Below the pieces are notes generated by a model, which saw only the letters and a program-made list of their open reading frames with translations, did no database searches and was not told the origin of the DNA. Made by a program: the position numbers and the translations under genes. Of a stretch of DNA of 64,000 nt, positions 36,339 through 46,791 are shown piece after piece. Origin of the DNA: Anagrus nilaparvatae (lineage: Eukaryota > Arthropoda > Insecta > Hymenoptera > Mymaridae); contig JAKSXM010000014.1 in NCBI GenBank assembly GCA_022575985.1, forward strand, positions 16,802,001-16,866,000. Direction: 5' to 3'. How positions within the stretch are numbered: the first letter of the stretch is position 1; every line of letters begins with the position of its first letter.

Positions 36339-38255
36339 TGAACAGTTATAATTTTCATAGTTAAAACTTTCATATTTAAAATTTTAAGTTTTCTACACTT
36401 AATGAGTAGTTAAACGAGAAAAAGAATACAACGGTGTTTTCAAGCGCATAAATATTGAGTGTGCACTCAATAAAAGGTGGGGGGGGGGGGGAGCTTAAAA
36501 AAAGCTAAAATCGAGGGACAGACTTATATGTGACGATAAGCTAAGAGGATTACATGAAAATTTGTTTCGTTGAAAAAAATGAGTTTTTGGGACCTAAATA
36601 CGTCCTATACACCCAACAGATAAATTTAAGTTCAAATAAGCAAAATATTAAAAACGAAAGTTTGGTATATTACAAAAGGTTAATAAAAGGTTTTTTTTAA
36701 ATCTTGGTTAAATATATGCAGTAGGTTGCTACTTTAAAAAAATATTATTTTTCAACTTTTAAAAAGAATAAAAAGGGCAAAAGAGCTTTCGTTTCGGATA
36801 TAAGTATGCGGGGGGGGGTACTATTGATCTACTATAGAGTTATATAGTTCCTGTGAAAAGCACTCATATACTGCATATATTTTAAATTTTTATCGCCGTA
36901 CAGTATACCTTATGGAAACTGCAAATTTTTCGAAATATTTACTCATTCAGTCATGAAATCGGTAATGACGCTAACAAAGTTTTTCTCATTTATTAAACTT
37001 GGTAACTCTTTAAAATGCAATTGATACATATACGGCAATATAGGATGGATATAAATAGTAAAAATTTGAAAAATTGGCAGGTTTCCAGAAGAGTGGAATA
37101 GCCCTCCGAGGAGACTGACTGGGTCAAATTGACCCGGTTAGTTGACTTTGTTGATTAATTTACCCTGTATATAAAAAAAATAAGAAAACTTTATAGTTGT
37201 ATAATTTAGAATAGTCAAAAGTTTACAGAGCGATCAGTCGTCATTGAGCAGCCATCCAAATCGACGTAGTAGGGTCACCGTGACCCATATGTATTAAATG
37301 ACAAACTTTTTAAAAAATGTATATAGATTTTTTTTTGCAAAAATAACAATTAATAAAAAAGAAGTGTAAGTTGTGTACGATATACTACTAGATACTGTTA
37401 ATGACTGGTAGTGTGATGCTGATCATATTAAAAAAAAGTTTAAATAATTGTTTAATTTTGGAATTTCGAAAGCTTTAAGTTATTATATTGATTTTAATAA
37501 CAATGTGTAAATAAGAGTTGCAAAATCTATTAATAATAGTTATAACTCAAATTTACTTTGCTTTCTCTTAGTTTAAATAAAACAAATCAACTGGAAAATT
37601 TTAATTTGTTCTAAAATACATTGTTATGATACACTATGCATAGTAAAAATTGATGTACACAAATTACTACAGGATAGTAATTTTACTATAAGTTAGTGAT
37701 AATGCTACATGTGTAATAATCCTTTTCTTAAAAAGGACATGTTGATCGCAACAGTAACTAAGTACATTGTTATAGTTAAAGAGCCATTCTGATTGGCTCA
37801 TACAAATCTCATTGTTAATATAGGTTAAAATTAATTGTTTTATTATTTATATTATGTTTTTATTATTTTTGAGGTTAGTTATAATACGTCGTGTAGTTGA
37901 GATATGAATAAAAAAATTAAAGTAAGAATAAATTTTGGTAATTAAAAAAATAATTAAGGTTGAAAGTTTTAAATCATTCTGCGCGCGACGCGCGCTTAAT
38001 ACTAGTACTACTATAAATTACAGTAATATTACTTCAATCACAGTAATATTACCACAATAAGAAATGGCATTATCATGCAGCAAGAAAAATTTCAAATTTG
38101 ATAAAACTTAAAATTTATTGTATCTTACCAAGATATAAAGTTTAAAATAATGACTTAAAATTAAAAAAAAAAAAAAATTATCAGTAAATAAATATAAATT
38201 ATGATGCAACAATGGATTCAGAAAAAAATGTATTTTATACTAAATCTGAGAAAAC
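36339..38255. other. Non-coding stretch with G-runs and repeat fragments
   Basis: No exon was recognised. It contains a run of 13 G (about 36479-36491) and one of 9 G (about 36810-36818). Two palindromic 15-mers, gggtcaaattgaccc (37118-37132) and gggtcaccgtgaccc (about 37271-37285), resemble sequence common near piggyBac-type ends. 'cagtaatatta' is duplicated near 38019-38050. A Helitron-like terminus at 37981-38005 is listed separately. Confidence 0.5.
37979..38005 (+). mobile_element. Candidate Helitron 3' terminus (plus strand)
   Basis: A GC palindrome gcgcgcgacgcgcgc (37981-37995) is followed six bases later by CTAG (38002-38005) and then T. A GC hairpin just upstream of a terminal CTRR with insertion before T is the Helitron 3' signature. 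The 5' TC end and any Rep/helicase sequence were not found, so the left extent is unknown. Confidence 0.45.
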
Positions 38256-38655
38256 ATTGTTCTTAGTCATTGTTGTTAGTATCAGAGTATTCCGAAATAC
38301 GGGCGCACGGCGCTAAGGTGTTCCAAAAATCGTGCGCGCCGCGCTGTTCACAAAACGTAATACGTATTTAAAAATTTGATTTTTTCTGATTTAAGTACGT
38401 AATAGCCTGATATAAAGGAGAAAATTGTTATTGTTTGTTATTAAAAAGTAAAAATTATAAAAACTTTTGTCTTATTTTCATTTATAAATAACAAACAATA
38501 ACAAATAATTCTTTTTGATTCAGGTTAGTACGTACTAAAATCAAAGACGTAGTTGAAAACCATGTTAAAAACGGTACACTTTAGCGCCGCGCGCCCGAAT
38601 TTCGGAATACTCTGTATACTCTGACTGAGATAATACAGCAATGACTAAGAACAAC
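38256..38655. mobile_element. GC-ended palindromic MITE
   Basis: An inner inverted repeat of about 38 bp (starting CAGAGTATTCCGAAATACGG at 38283 and mirrored ending at 38614) carries the GC-rich block 'ggcgcacggcgcta'. An outer arm 'ttgttcttagtcattg' (38257-38272) is mirrored at about 38639-38655 with a few extra bases between arms. The centre is palindromic too ('attgttattgtttgttatta' against 'ataacaaacaataacaaata'). No ORF. Superfamily and target duplication not resolved. Confidence 0.7.
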
Positions 38656-39494
38656 GTTGTTCCAAAAAACAAAGTTTGTTAACTTAATTTTTAATGGAAT
38701 TTTATAATAATTTATATTTGTTGTTAATTTTGTTTGTTAAGGTGAGCAGATGGCTCACGAAACGTAACAAAATTTAAAATTATTTGTTTTTACTCACCTC
38801 TTGGTTAAAAACTTAATTCCTCATATTTATTAATAATAATAATGTGCGAAAGATTCGACATAAATATTTATTTTATATTCTTTGGTAAAAATATTATCAA
38901 TAAAGCTCTGTTTCAGACTGAAAAGTTTATTTTTTTTTGAAAAAAGCAGTTGAAATTTTGAACTGTTTACTTTTTTTTTTTATCATCAATCGAAAGAAAA
39001 GTAAAAAAAAATTCTATCTAACTTGTAGTAATATATCAGGAAAAATAATTTCTTTTAAAGTTTTCTTTTTCGCAATTGCTTAAAACAAAGATAGAAAATA
39101 TGAAAATAACTTAAATAAAAAACAGTATACGAAAAAAGATTGTACTTTTCTGTATACGAAGCACGATTTCTCTCTCAAGCATTTTCTCATACTATCAAAA
39201 TGAGACGAATCGTCTGTATACAGATACATAAGGTACATTCAACATAACGCTAGTTTATGTTTACAGATGCAGATACGTATAAAAATATTTTCACCTCAGC
39301 AACTTGATATATTTTTCTTTGCACTGGTAAAAGTGTTTAATAGAAAAGTGAAAAGTCAAAGTTGGCAATTTACGAATATCTTAACACGATTTGCATCTGC
39401 ATAAATATCTGCGTCATGTAGACTCAGCCTAAAATAAACTATCCATGCATATATTTTTAGTGCTTAATAGTGTAGACTCACGTGTATATATTTA
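38656..39494. other. AT-rich non-coding stretch
   Basis: Nothing recognisable beyond A/T runs and short repeats. It ends at the left inverted end of the composite element. Confidence 0.5.
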
Positions 39495-39599
39495 GAGTGT
39501 AGTGAAAAAAAAAAAACGTATTTCCGAGACCCTGGCATCTTAAAGTTATTTTTTTGGGTAGAAGATGAAAAAAATTTTTCGCTTTAACGACCGAAATTT

Positions 39600-40760
39600 A
39601 CGGTGAAAATCGCGCAATTCACTTACTTAAAAAAATTTTTTTTTTTGAAAGTGAATATTTTTTAAAAATATTAAGAATCGCTGAGTCAGATTTTTAAAAT
39701 AATTATTTACGAAGCCTACATAACCTCAAAACTGACGTTTTTGGTATCAAAAATGGCGCAATTCGGGTACTTTTATAAATTTTTTTTTTCTGAAAGTGAA
39801 TATTTTAAAAAAATATTAAGAATCGCTAAGCCAGATTTTCGAAATAATGATTTGCGAAGCCTACATAACCTCAAAACTGACGTTTTTGGTATCAAAAATG
39901 GCGCAATTCGGGTACTTTTATAAATTTTTTTTTCTGAAAGTGATTATTTTTAAAAAATATTAAGATTCGCTCAGCCAAAATTTCAAAATAATGATTTACG
40001 AAGCGCACGTAACCTCTAAACTGACGTTTTTGGTATACAAAATGGCGCAATTCGGGTACTTTAATAAATATTTTTTCTAAAAGTGAATATTTTTAAAAAA
40101 TATTAAGAATCGCTGAGCCAGATTTTAAAAATAATGATTTACGAAGCTTACATAACCTCAAAACTAACGTTTTTGGCATCAAAAATGGCGCAATTTGGGT
40201 ACTTTAATAAATTTTTTTTCTAAAAGTGAATATTTTTTTAAAATATTAAGATTCGCTCAGCCAGAATTTGAAAATAATGATTTACGAAGTCTAAATAATC
40301 TCAAAACTGAAGTTTTTGGTATACAAAATGGCGCAATTCGGGTACATTTGAAAATTTTTTTTTCTGCAAGTGAATAATTTTTAAAAATATTAAGATTCGC
40401 AAAGCTAGATTTTCAAAATAAAGATTTACGAAGCCTACATAATCTCAAAACTGACGTTTTTGGTATACAAAATGGCGCAATTCGGGTACATTTGAAAATT
40501 TTTTTTTCTGCAAGTGAATAATTTTTAAAAATATTAAGATTCGCAAAGCCAGATTTTCAAAATAAAGATTTACGAAGCCTACATAATCTCAAAACTAACG
40601 TTTTTGGTATCCAAAATGGCGCAATTCGGGTACTTTAATAAATTTTTTTTTTCTGAAAGTTTATATTTTTTAAAAATATTAAGATTCGCTCAGCCAGAAT
40701 TTCAAAATAATGATTTACGAAGCCTGCATAAACTCAAAACTGACGTTTTTGGTATACCGT
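39600..40760 (+). repeat. 145-bp satellite array, about 8 units (left arm)
   Basis: Successive copies of 'actgacgtttttggtat' recur every 142-147 bp, at about 39731, 39877, 40019, 40163, 40307, 40449, 40594 and 40739. Each is followed by 'caaaatggcgcaattcgggt', an A/T tract and 'aagattcgctcagccagatt'. Two adjacent units (40380-40540) are nearly identical, suggesting local duplication. Small ORFs here are repeat artefacts. Confidence 0.9.
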
Positions 40761-41069
40761 AAATACCTACAAAAAAAAAAAGAAAAGGATATTTTCTACA
40801 TTATACTCAAGAAATCGGTGTTAGACACTTTGAACATAAATTTTAGATACTTCAAGCTTAGTAGAACGAATTATGTTGTTTTTTTAAATCTCTCCCATTT
40901 AATTACATAATAGAAAAACGATATGAGGTATTTTGCTAAATGTTGTTAGCTGCTTATCTAAAATACATTTATGAAGCTTCCAAAATTCTTCTAGCAAATT
41001 CAAACTTCGGGAAACGGCGTGATATTAGCAACTTTTTACGTAGGAAAATCGTATTAGATAGTTTGATCA

Positions 41070-41237
41070 GGCCCCATCTACAGAAAGCGTAAATCCGAGG
41101 CGCACCGCAAGCGTGAGCGCAACGCAATGCGCAGAAGAAGATTTTGTGTATTTGGAGTTGCGCAGGAGCCAAAATTGGTTTCTGCACATTGCGTTGCGCT
41201 CACGCGACCCCTTTTTACGACTTCTGTAGATGGAGCC
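41070..41237. mobile_element. 168-bp Harbinger-like MITE nested in the satellite
   Basis: It starts GGCCCCATCTACAGAA and ends with the complement TTCTGTAGATGGAGCC, flanked by a 3-bp TCA duplication (41067-41069 and 41238-41240). The interior is GC-rich and palindromic ('gtgagcgcaacgcaatgcgc' mirrored by 'gcattgcgttgcgctcac'-like sequence). A 3-bp TNA duplication with GG-starting ends fits PIF/Harbinger. Flanking satellite sequence is continuous when compared with the uninterrupted unit at about 42500-42540, which supports insertion. Confidence 0.8.
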
Positions 41238-41339
41238 TCATAGATTTATATACTTTCGGCTTAGTAGATGAATTTAAGGCGTTCCGTGAATGTCTTTTAT
41301 TTATTTATCAAAACGGAAAATGGATATAATGAAAATAGG

Positions 41340-42480
41340 TATTTTGGAAAACATTAGTACTACCTTTTATATCGATAATTGAGATAGGATGCTACCAAAG
41401 GCTCCTCTAATAACATCAACCTTCGAAAAATGGCGATATATATTTTTCAAAAGGATATTAGCAACTTTTTACGTCGGAAAACGGTGTTAGCTACTCATAA
41501 AATCGGAAATTCAGGTAAAATGCTTCAAAAAGCTCTTCTAGCAACTTCATAATTCGGAAAACGGTGTTAGGTACTTTAGCAAACGGTGTTAGATACTTTA
41601 GAAAACGGTGTGTTAGCTACTCTTCAAATCAGAAATTCAGGTAGGATGCAACAGAAAGCTTTTCTAGCAACTTCATTCTTAGGAAAACGATGTTAGATAC
41701 TTTTGAAAACTGTGTTAGCTACTTTTTAAATCGGGAATTGAGGTAGGATGCTTCAAGAAGCTTTTGAAGCTACTTTATACTTCGGAAAACAGTGTTAGAT
41801 ACTTTGGAAAACGGTGTTAGCTACTTTTTAAGTTGAAAATGGAGGTAGGATGCTTCAGAAAGCTCTTATAGCAACTTCAAACTTCGGAAAACGGTGTTAG
41901 CTACTTTATAAATCGGAACTTGAAGTAGGATGCTTCAAAAAGCTCTTCTATCAACTTCATACTTCGAAAAACGGTGTTAGCTCCTTTTTAAGTCGGAAAT
42001 TGAAATAGGATGCTTCAGAAAGCTCTTCTAGCAACTTCAAAATTCGGAAAACGGTGTTAGCTACTCTTTATCAAAAATCCAGGTAGCATACTTTAAAAAG
42101 CTCTTATAGCAACTTGACACTTCGGAATACGGTGTTAGCTACTTTTTAAATCGGAAATTGAGGTAGGATGTTTCAAGAAGCTCTTCTAGCAACTTCATTT
42201 TTGGGAAAACGATGTTAGGTACTTTGGAAATTGGTGTTAGCTACTTTTTAAATCAGAAATTCAGGTAAGATGCTTCGAAAAGCTCTTCTAGCAACTTCAG
42301 AAATCGGAAAACGGTGTTAGCTACTTTTAAATCGGAATTTGAGGTAGGATACTTTAAAAATCTCTTCTAGCAACTTCATACTTCGGTAAACGGTGTTAGC
42401 TACTTTTTTAATCGGAAATTGAGATAGGATGCTTCAAAAAGCTCTTCTAGCAACTTCAAACTTTGAAAAATGGCGTTTTA
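41340..42480 (+). repeat. Central satellite of about 80 bp, roughly 12 units
   Basis: Units read 'cggaaaacggtgttagctac', 'tttttaaatcggaaattgag', 'gtaggatgcttcaaaaagct' and 'cttctagcaacttca'. Consecutive 'tgcttc' marks fall at 41851, 41931, 42011, about 42090 and 42169, a period of 78-80 bp. Some units are about 22 bp longer because of an extra copy of 'cggtgttagatactttag'. Confidence 0.85.
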
Positions 42481-42744
42481 TATTTATCAAAAGGATTTTT
42501 TGTGTAGGAAAATTGTGTTAGATAGTTTCAATATAGATTTTAGATAATTCCGACTTAGTAGATTGATGTAAGGTTTTCCAAGAATGTCTTTTATTTACTT
42601 AAGAAATCCAAAAACGGCGCTAGATATTTCTGAAAAGGATATTAGAAACTTTTTACGTAGGAACACGGTGTTAATAATATTGAAAATAGCTTTTATATAC
42701 TTCCGGCTTAGTAAAGAGAGCTTAGTAAAAAAAAAACGTAAGTT

Positions 42745-43330
42745 AACCAAAATGTCAGTTTTGAGATTATGTAGACTTCGTAAATCATTATTTTGAAATT
42801 TTGGCTGAGCGAATCTTAATATTTGAAAAAATATAAACTTTCAGAAAAAAAAAATTTATTAAAGTACCCGAATTGCGCCATTTTGGATACCAAAAACGTT
42901 AGTTTTGAGATTATGTAGGCTTCGTAAATCTTTATTTTGAAAATCTGGCTTTGCGAATCTTAATATTGTTAAAAAATACAAGCTTTCAGAAAAATAAATT
43001 TATTAAAGTACCCAAATTGCGCCATTTTTGATACCAAAAACGTCAGTTTTGTGGTTATGTAGGCTTCGTAAATCATTATTTTGAAATTCTGGCTGAGCGA
43101 ATCTTAATATTTGAAAAAATATAAACTTTCAGAAAAAAAAAATTTATTACAGTACCCGAATGGCGTCATTTTTGATACCAAAAACGTTAGTTTTGATGTT
43201 ACGTAGGCTTCGTAAATCATTATTTTGAAAATCTGATTCAGCGATTCTTAATAATTTTTTAAAAAATATTCACTTTTAGAAAAAAAAATTTTTTAAAGTA
43301 ACTGAATTGCGCGATTTTCACCGTAAATTT
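42745..43330 (-). repeat. 145-bp satellite array, about 4 inverted units (right arm)
   Basis: The same unit as in the left arm, in reverse orientation ('gaattgcgccattttggata', 'ccaaaaacgttagttttgag'). The arm is about half as long as the left one. Confidence 0.85.
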
Positions 43331-43464
43331 CGGTAGTTAAACCGAAAAATTTTAACCGAATTTCATGAAAATTACAGATGTTCATCTTCTACCCAAAAAA
43401 ATAACTTTAAGATGCCAGGGTCTTGGAAATACGTTTTTTTTTTCACTACACCCTAATATATATA

Positions 43465-44588
43465 CTAGCATAGGTGATAGGGGGGGCTCCGCCCCCCCTG
43501 TGTCGCATTTACTTCTGTTTGTGTTGCTTGAAAAAATGACCAACACTTATTGGATCTGACCAACACTTATACGCCAAATCAATAATTCTACACAAAAAAG
43601 TTTTGCAGAATCATAAAATACCAAAAATCGTTGTGCCGAAAAGTTCAACACAAATTTTTTTTAGTCAAAGTATTTAATACACAATTTTAAATATAACTCA
43701 TTTCTTTCATATAATAGCATAATAAAATATCACTTTACATAGTGTGTTGAAGATTTCAATTAGAAAAAGTTTGTGTTGATCTTTTTGGCACAGCGATAGA
43801 CATTAAAATTTAATCTTTCAACAAAAATAGTAAACATTTTTTATTTTTATTTTATTTTAACATCGGTTTTATGTAATTTCGTTCATTAAACACAAGCACA
43901 CAAATAAATGATTAAAAATACCTTAAAAAATAAAAAAATTAACTAATATTAACTAATTAACTAATTTAAACAAATTAAATTTAGACACTAAAATTTGTCG
44001 ATAGTCTCCAGATATTTCAATTTTTGTAAAAATTTTAAAAAATTTTATCAAGTTCAAAAATACTAAAAATTAAATATCGCAAAAAGTACGATAGCTGAGT
44101 AGAAGAAAATCTGTGGCCTATTTCAATCGCAGACTTTTTTTCTATACTTTGACACTGGTTTCATGTCAATTGGATTTGTGTTTCTTGAGTCATTAGTTTA
44201 CAGACAGACACGCAGTCACACAAATAAATTATTCAAAATACCATAAAAAATAAAAAAATTAAAAAAATTTTTTTACCAGCTTCAAAAATATTTTATAAAA
44301 TTTTAAAGATACCTCCGTTTTGGATAAAAACTTAGGAGCATACGTAAAAATTGGTGCCGAATCGAATAGTACAAACTTGTGACAATAAAATTTGTCGATA
44401 GTCTCGAGATATTTTAATTTTTTTCAAAATTTTTAAAAATTTTATCAATTTTAAAAATACTAAAAATTAAATATCTCAAAAACTACGATAGCTGAGCAGA
44501 AAATCTATAGCCTATGTCACCCGCGGACTTTTTTGCTTCATTTTGACACCGGTTTCATACCATTTCGACGGTTCTTGCGTGATGAGGG

Positions 44589-44624
<36 letters not shown>

Positions 44625-44660
44625 AATAAATTATCAAATATATATAGTATTAAGATATAT
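43465..44660 (-). mobile_element. Helitron-like element, 3' end at 43465
   Basis: Read on the minus strand the left edge ends with a GC hairpin (ggggggcggagcccccc), 11-12 bases, CTAG (43468-43465) and then T. This is the Helitron terminal layout. The body (about 43830-44640) is two to three tandem units of roughly 300-400 bp, each with 'aaatttgtcgatagtctc', 'ctaaaaattaaatatc', 'ctgagcagaaaatct'-like blocks and a (GACA)n stretch followed by 'aaataaattat'. Internal tandem repeats and a microsatellite are common in Helentron/DINE-like elements. The 5' end is not certain. No Rep/helicase coding sequence. Confidence 0.55.
44587..44620 (+). repeat. (GACA)n microsatellite
   Basis: About eight gaca/caga tetranucleotides in a row at the end of the second tandem unit; a degenerate version (acagacagaca) sits at the homologous place near 44200. 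Confidence 0.9.
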
Positions 44661-44663
44661 ATA

Positions 44664-45122
44664 CTAGAGGGCTCCGCCCCCTGCGCGCTTCGCGCGCCAA
44701 CCCCCGTAAAGTGATTGAGGTATTGTTAAGATGGTTCCATGTTGGCCTGAAAGTTATATTTTGTTCGTTTTGACCCAAATTTTCATGTGACAGTGGTTGA
44801 AATGTTACCAGATTGGCCCAAAGGTCCATTTTGGTCCAAAAGGTTTATTTTGGCCTAAAGAGCTCACACGTCAGCTAAGACTTGGTCCAAAAGGACCACA
44901 TTGGCCCAGTAGGACCAAACTGGCCCAAAAGGACTAATTTAATACAATAGGTCCACTTTGGCCCAAAAGGTCCATTTTAACCCAATAGGTTCACTTTGGT
45001 CCAAAAGGACAACATTGGCCAAATAGGACTATTTTAACCCAATAGGTTCACTTTGGCCCAAAAGGACCACTTTAACCCAATAGGTTCACTTTGGCCCAAA
45101 AGGTCCATTTTGGCCCAAAAGG
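44664..45122 (-). mobile_element. Second Helitron-like end with ggcccaaaagg minisatellite
   Basis: On the minus strand the left edge reads gcgcgcgaagcgcgc, then gggggcggagccct, then CTAG (44667-44664) and T, again a hairpin plus CTAG terminus. From about 44745 to 45122 the body is a minisatellite of about 19-20 bp ('ttggcccaaaaggtccattt'), often in 39-bp pairs with 'ttaacccaataggttcactt'. No ORF survives. The 5' end is not identified. Confidence 0.5.
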
Positions 45123-45303
45123 TTAATAAATAAATAAATTACCTTACCCCTATTATAAATAATAAAAGTATGTTTAAGGTTTTCCTTTTACCTGTATCAA
45201 TCAATTGAATCAATTAAATGAACTATTTAAATAATATGCTTGAAAAATTCCAGCGGAGCTATATTTACAAAAAAGTAAAATTTAAATATTAAAACCAATT
45301 AGA

Positions 45304-45725
45304 ACCAGCTTCGTAGCGCGGTAGTATAAACTCTATATGTTTGCTTATAAAAGTTAAGCAAAGTTGAGTGCGGTTGGTATCCGGATGGGTGACCGTCTCG
45401 GACGTTCATGTAGAGTTTGTACTGACGTTAAACGCTGTCTGGTCAGGATCGTGTTTTCGACATAGTGTATAAAAGAAAAATCGAACACTATGTAGAAAAC
45501 ATGTATCCGGCTGTTCTTGACATAGGTTTTCTGCAGTTTTCCTGTGTCACGGATATTGTTAATGAGTAATTAATGAATAATTAATTATTAGTTGACAGTG
45601 TTCGGGTGAATACAAGTTCAGTTTAACATCTTAAATGTCGGCTGCTCCGCAACTGCCCCAGCACAGGCTTCTCCTAGAAGCCTCTTGGGATACCCTACGT
45701 CGGTATATGTCAGTTAAAAAAAAAA
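45304..45725 (+). mobile_element. 5S-rRNA-like SINE candidate (SINE3-type)
   Basis: The head carries the 5S rRNA internal promoter elements: an A-box-like 'aagttaagca' (45351-45360), then 'gtgcggttggtat', and a C-box-like 'ggatgggtgaccgtct' (45383-45398). Its ends pair as helix I does: aaactctatatg (45328-45339) with catgtagagttt (45407-45418). At about 91 nt it is shorter than the usual 120-nt 5S. A non-5S body follows, ending 'tcggtatatgtcagtt' plus a short poly(A) (45716-45725). A 5S-derived head, unrelated body and poly(A) fit SINE3 elements; a single 5S pseudogene is the alternative. A possible AATTA duplication flanks it, but that is weak. Confidence 0.65.
45328..45418 (+). rRNA. 5S rRNA-like segment (pseudogene or SINE head)
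   Basis: See the SINE entry: box A, intermediate element and box C of the 5S internal control region are recognisable and the termini are complementary. The 5' half is much changed from true 5S and about 30 nt are missing, so a functional ribosomal 5S RNA is unlikely. Confidence 0.5.
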
Positions 45726-46497
45726 TTATGTTGAAGTAAGTATTGGATCATAAAATATCTTTTTAATATACAGTAAAAAAAGAAGATAATTCATACATCA
45801 GATGCAAGAAATTGCAAGCTTCTGCTTAGGGTCGTATATTCGCAGTAAACAGTACGATTAATTTTGCCTTTTTTCTCAACTTATAATATCTTAATAAAGT
45901 TTATAAAAAAATACATAATTTAATATCTTTTCTTGATATGGAATTAATTATTGACAATTGATAACGTGATTAATTCTAATCCAGGATTAAATCACAAAGA
46001 AGATGTTTTAAAAGCAATACCCTGGTAAATACCATGAAGATAGTTCATAAGCAATATTTCCGTGACGTTATGTTATTGTGACGTAGTACTAACATTTTAA
46101 ACGGCCAATTGAAGAAAAAAAATTTATTAATATTATCACAGAGAAGCAGCCGGAAGATAAGCCAGCGACGAAATGCTGATTGACACTTGACGACGGACTC
46201 TATTGCATATAAGTCAGGCGCTAATTAATAGACGACGAATAATCCAGTATAATTTTGAACAAGAAATAATTTATATTGAAGTCACAATAAGAATTAATAA
46301 TTTAAAAAAAGATGGATAATAGCAAATATAGTTATATTTTTCGTGTAAAGGCTATAGTGTTTTGTATTATTATTAAAACCATGTGTTAAATAAATTAATT
46401 AAAATTACATCTCTCCCTTTTTTCTTTGAAAATTCCCTCGACTTTGATTTTTAAGATTATTTTATCTATTTTCAGCACATATGTATTGGCTAGGTAA
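45726..46497. other. Non-coding stretch with promoter-like or solo-LTR-like sequence
   Basis: The part at 46145-46260 is GC-richer and contains a TATA-like 'gcatataagtcagg' (about 46206-46219). An AATAAA lies at about 46393, and a pyrimidine-rich acceptor-like 'tttatctattttcag' ends at about 46475. This could be a 5' UTR and intron of the small ORF downstream, or a decayed solo LTR (promoter followed by poly(A) signal). Neither can be settled: no LTR ends or target duplication were found. Confidence 0.3.
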
Positions 46498-46563
46498 TTG
46501 ACGCTCACGAGATTATTGACAGCGAGAATTGAAATATTATTTAAATTTGATTTACATTATAAT

Positions 46564-46791
46564 ATGTCTTTTTCCGTAAAGGGCGAAAATAAGCACATTA
46601 TAAATATGGTTCAGGGAGACAAAATTAATGTAAGAGTAAGTATTAACTCGAGTTTTATAACTCGGCAAAAAAGTGTTTCCAGGGTAAGATTACCAAATCC
46701 ATTTAGATCGAAAATTGTTAACAGTTTAAAATTTAGATTAATTACTGGTGGACCTAGTAACACCCACTTTCACACCAATGAATGCATTTAG
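46564..46791 (+). CDS. Unrecognised 75-codon ORF, candidate small gene
   Basis: From ATG 46564 to TAG 46791; the frame is open further up to 46498 without an ATG. The product mixes Lys, Arg, Val, Ser and Asn evenly ('SFSVKGENKHIINMVQGDKI', '...RVRLPNPFRSKIVNSLKF'), unlike random translation of AT-rich DNA. No domain, signal peptide or membrane segment is recognised. An acceptor-like site lies about 90 bp upstream and AATAAA motifs follow at about 46807, just past the stop. A small host gene, a TE-encoded peptide or chance all remain possible. Confidence 0.3.
   Translation: MSFSVKGENKHIINMVQGDKINVRVSINSSFITRQKSVSRVRLPNPFRSKIVNSLKFRLITGGPSNTHFHTNECI

Larger units (their letters stand above)
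39495..43453. mobile_element. About 4-kb composite fold-back element built from satellites
   Basis: Outer ends are inverted repeats, G(A/G)GTGTAGTGAAAA at 39495 and its complement ending at 43453, each flanked by TA. They continue through 'cctggcatcttaaagttatt' and 'gggtagaagatgaa' on both sides. Inside, the left arm (about 39600-40760) is some eight direct copies of a 145-bp unit ('tttttggtatcaaaaatggc', 'gcaattcgggtac'). The right arm (about 42745-43330) holds about four copies of the same unit inverted. The centre (about 41340-42480) is another satellite. Direct-repeat arrays inside inverted arms are the hallmark of Foldback/Galileo-like structures. No transposase ORF is present. A 168-bp MITE is nested at 41070-41237. 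Confidence 0.75.

Noticed and set aside
37080..37300. piggyBac-type element suggested by gggtcaaattgaccc and gggtcaccgtgaccc
   Set aside because: The flanking sequence is not symmetrical and no TTAA ends could be placed, so only the motifs are noted.
46069..46410. Solo LTR with TATA-like box and AATAAA
   Set aside because: No TG...CA ends with a matching target duplication could be identified.
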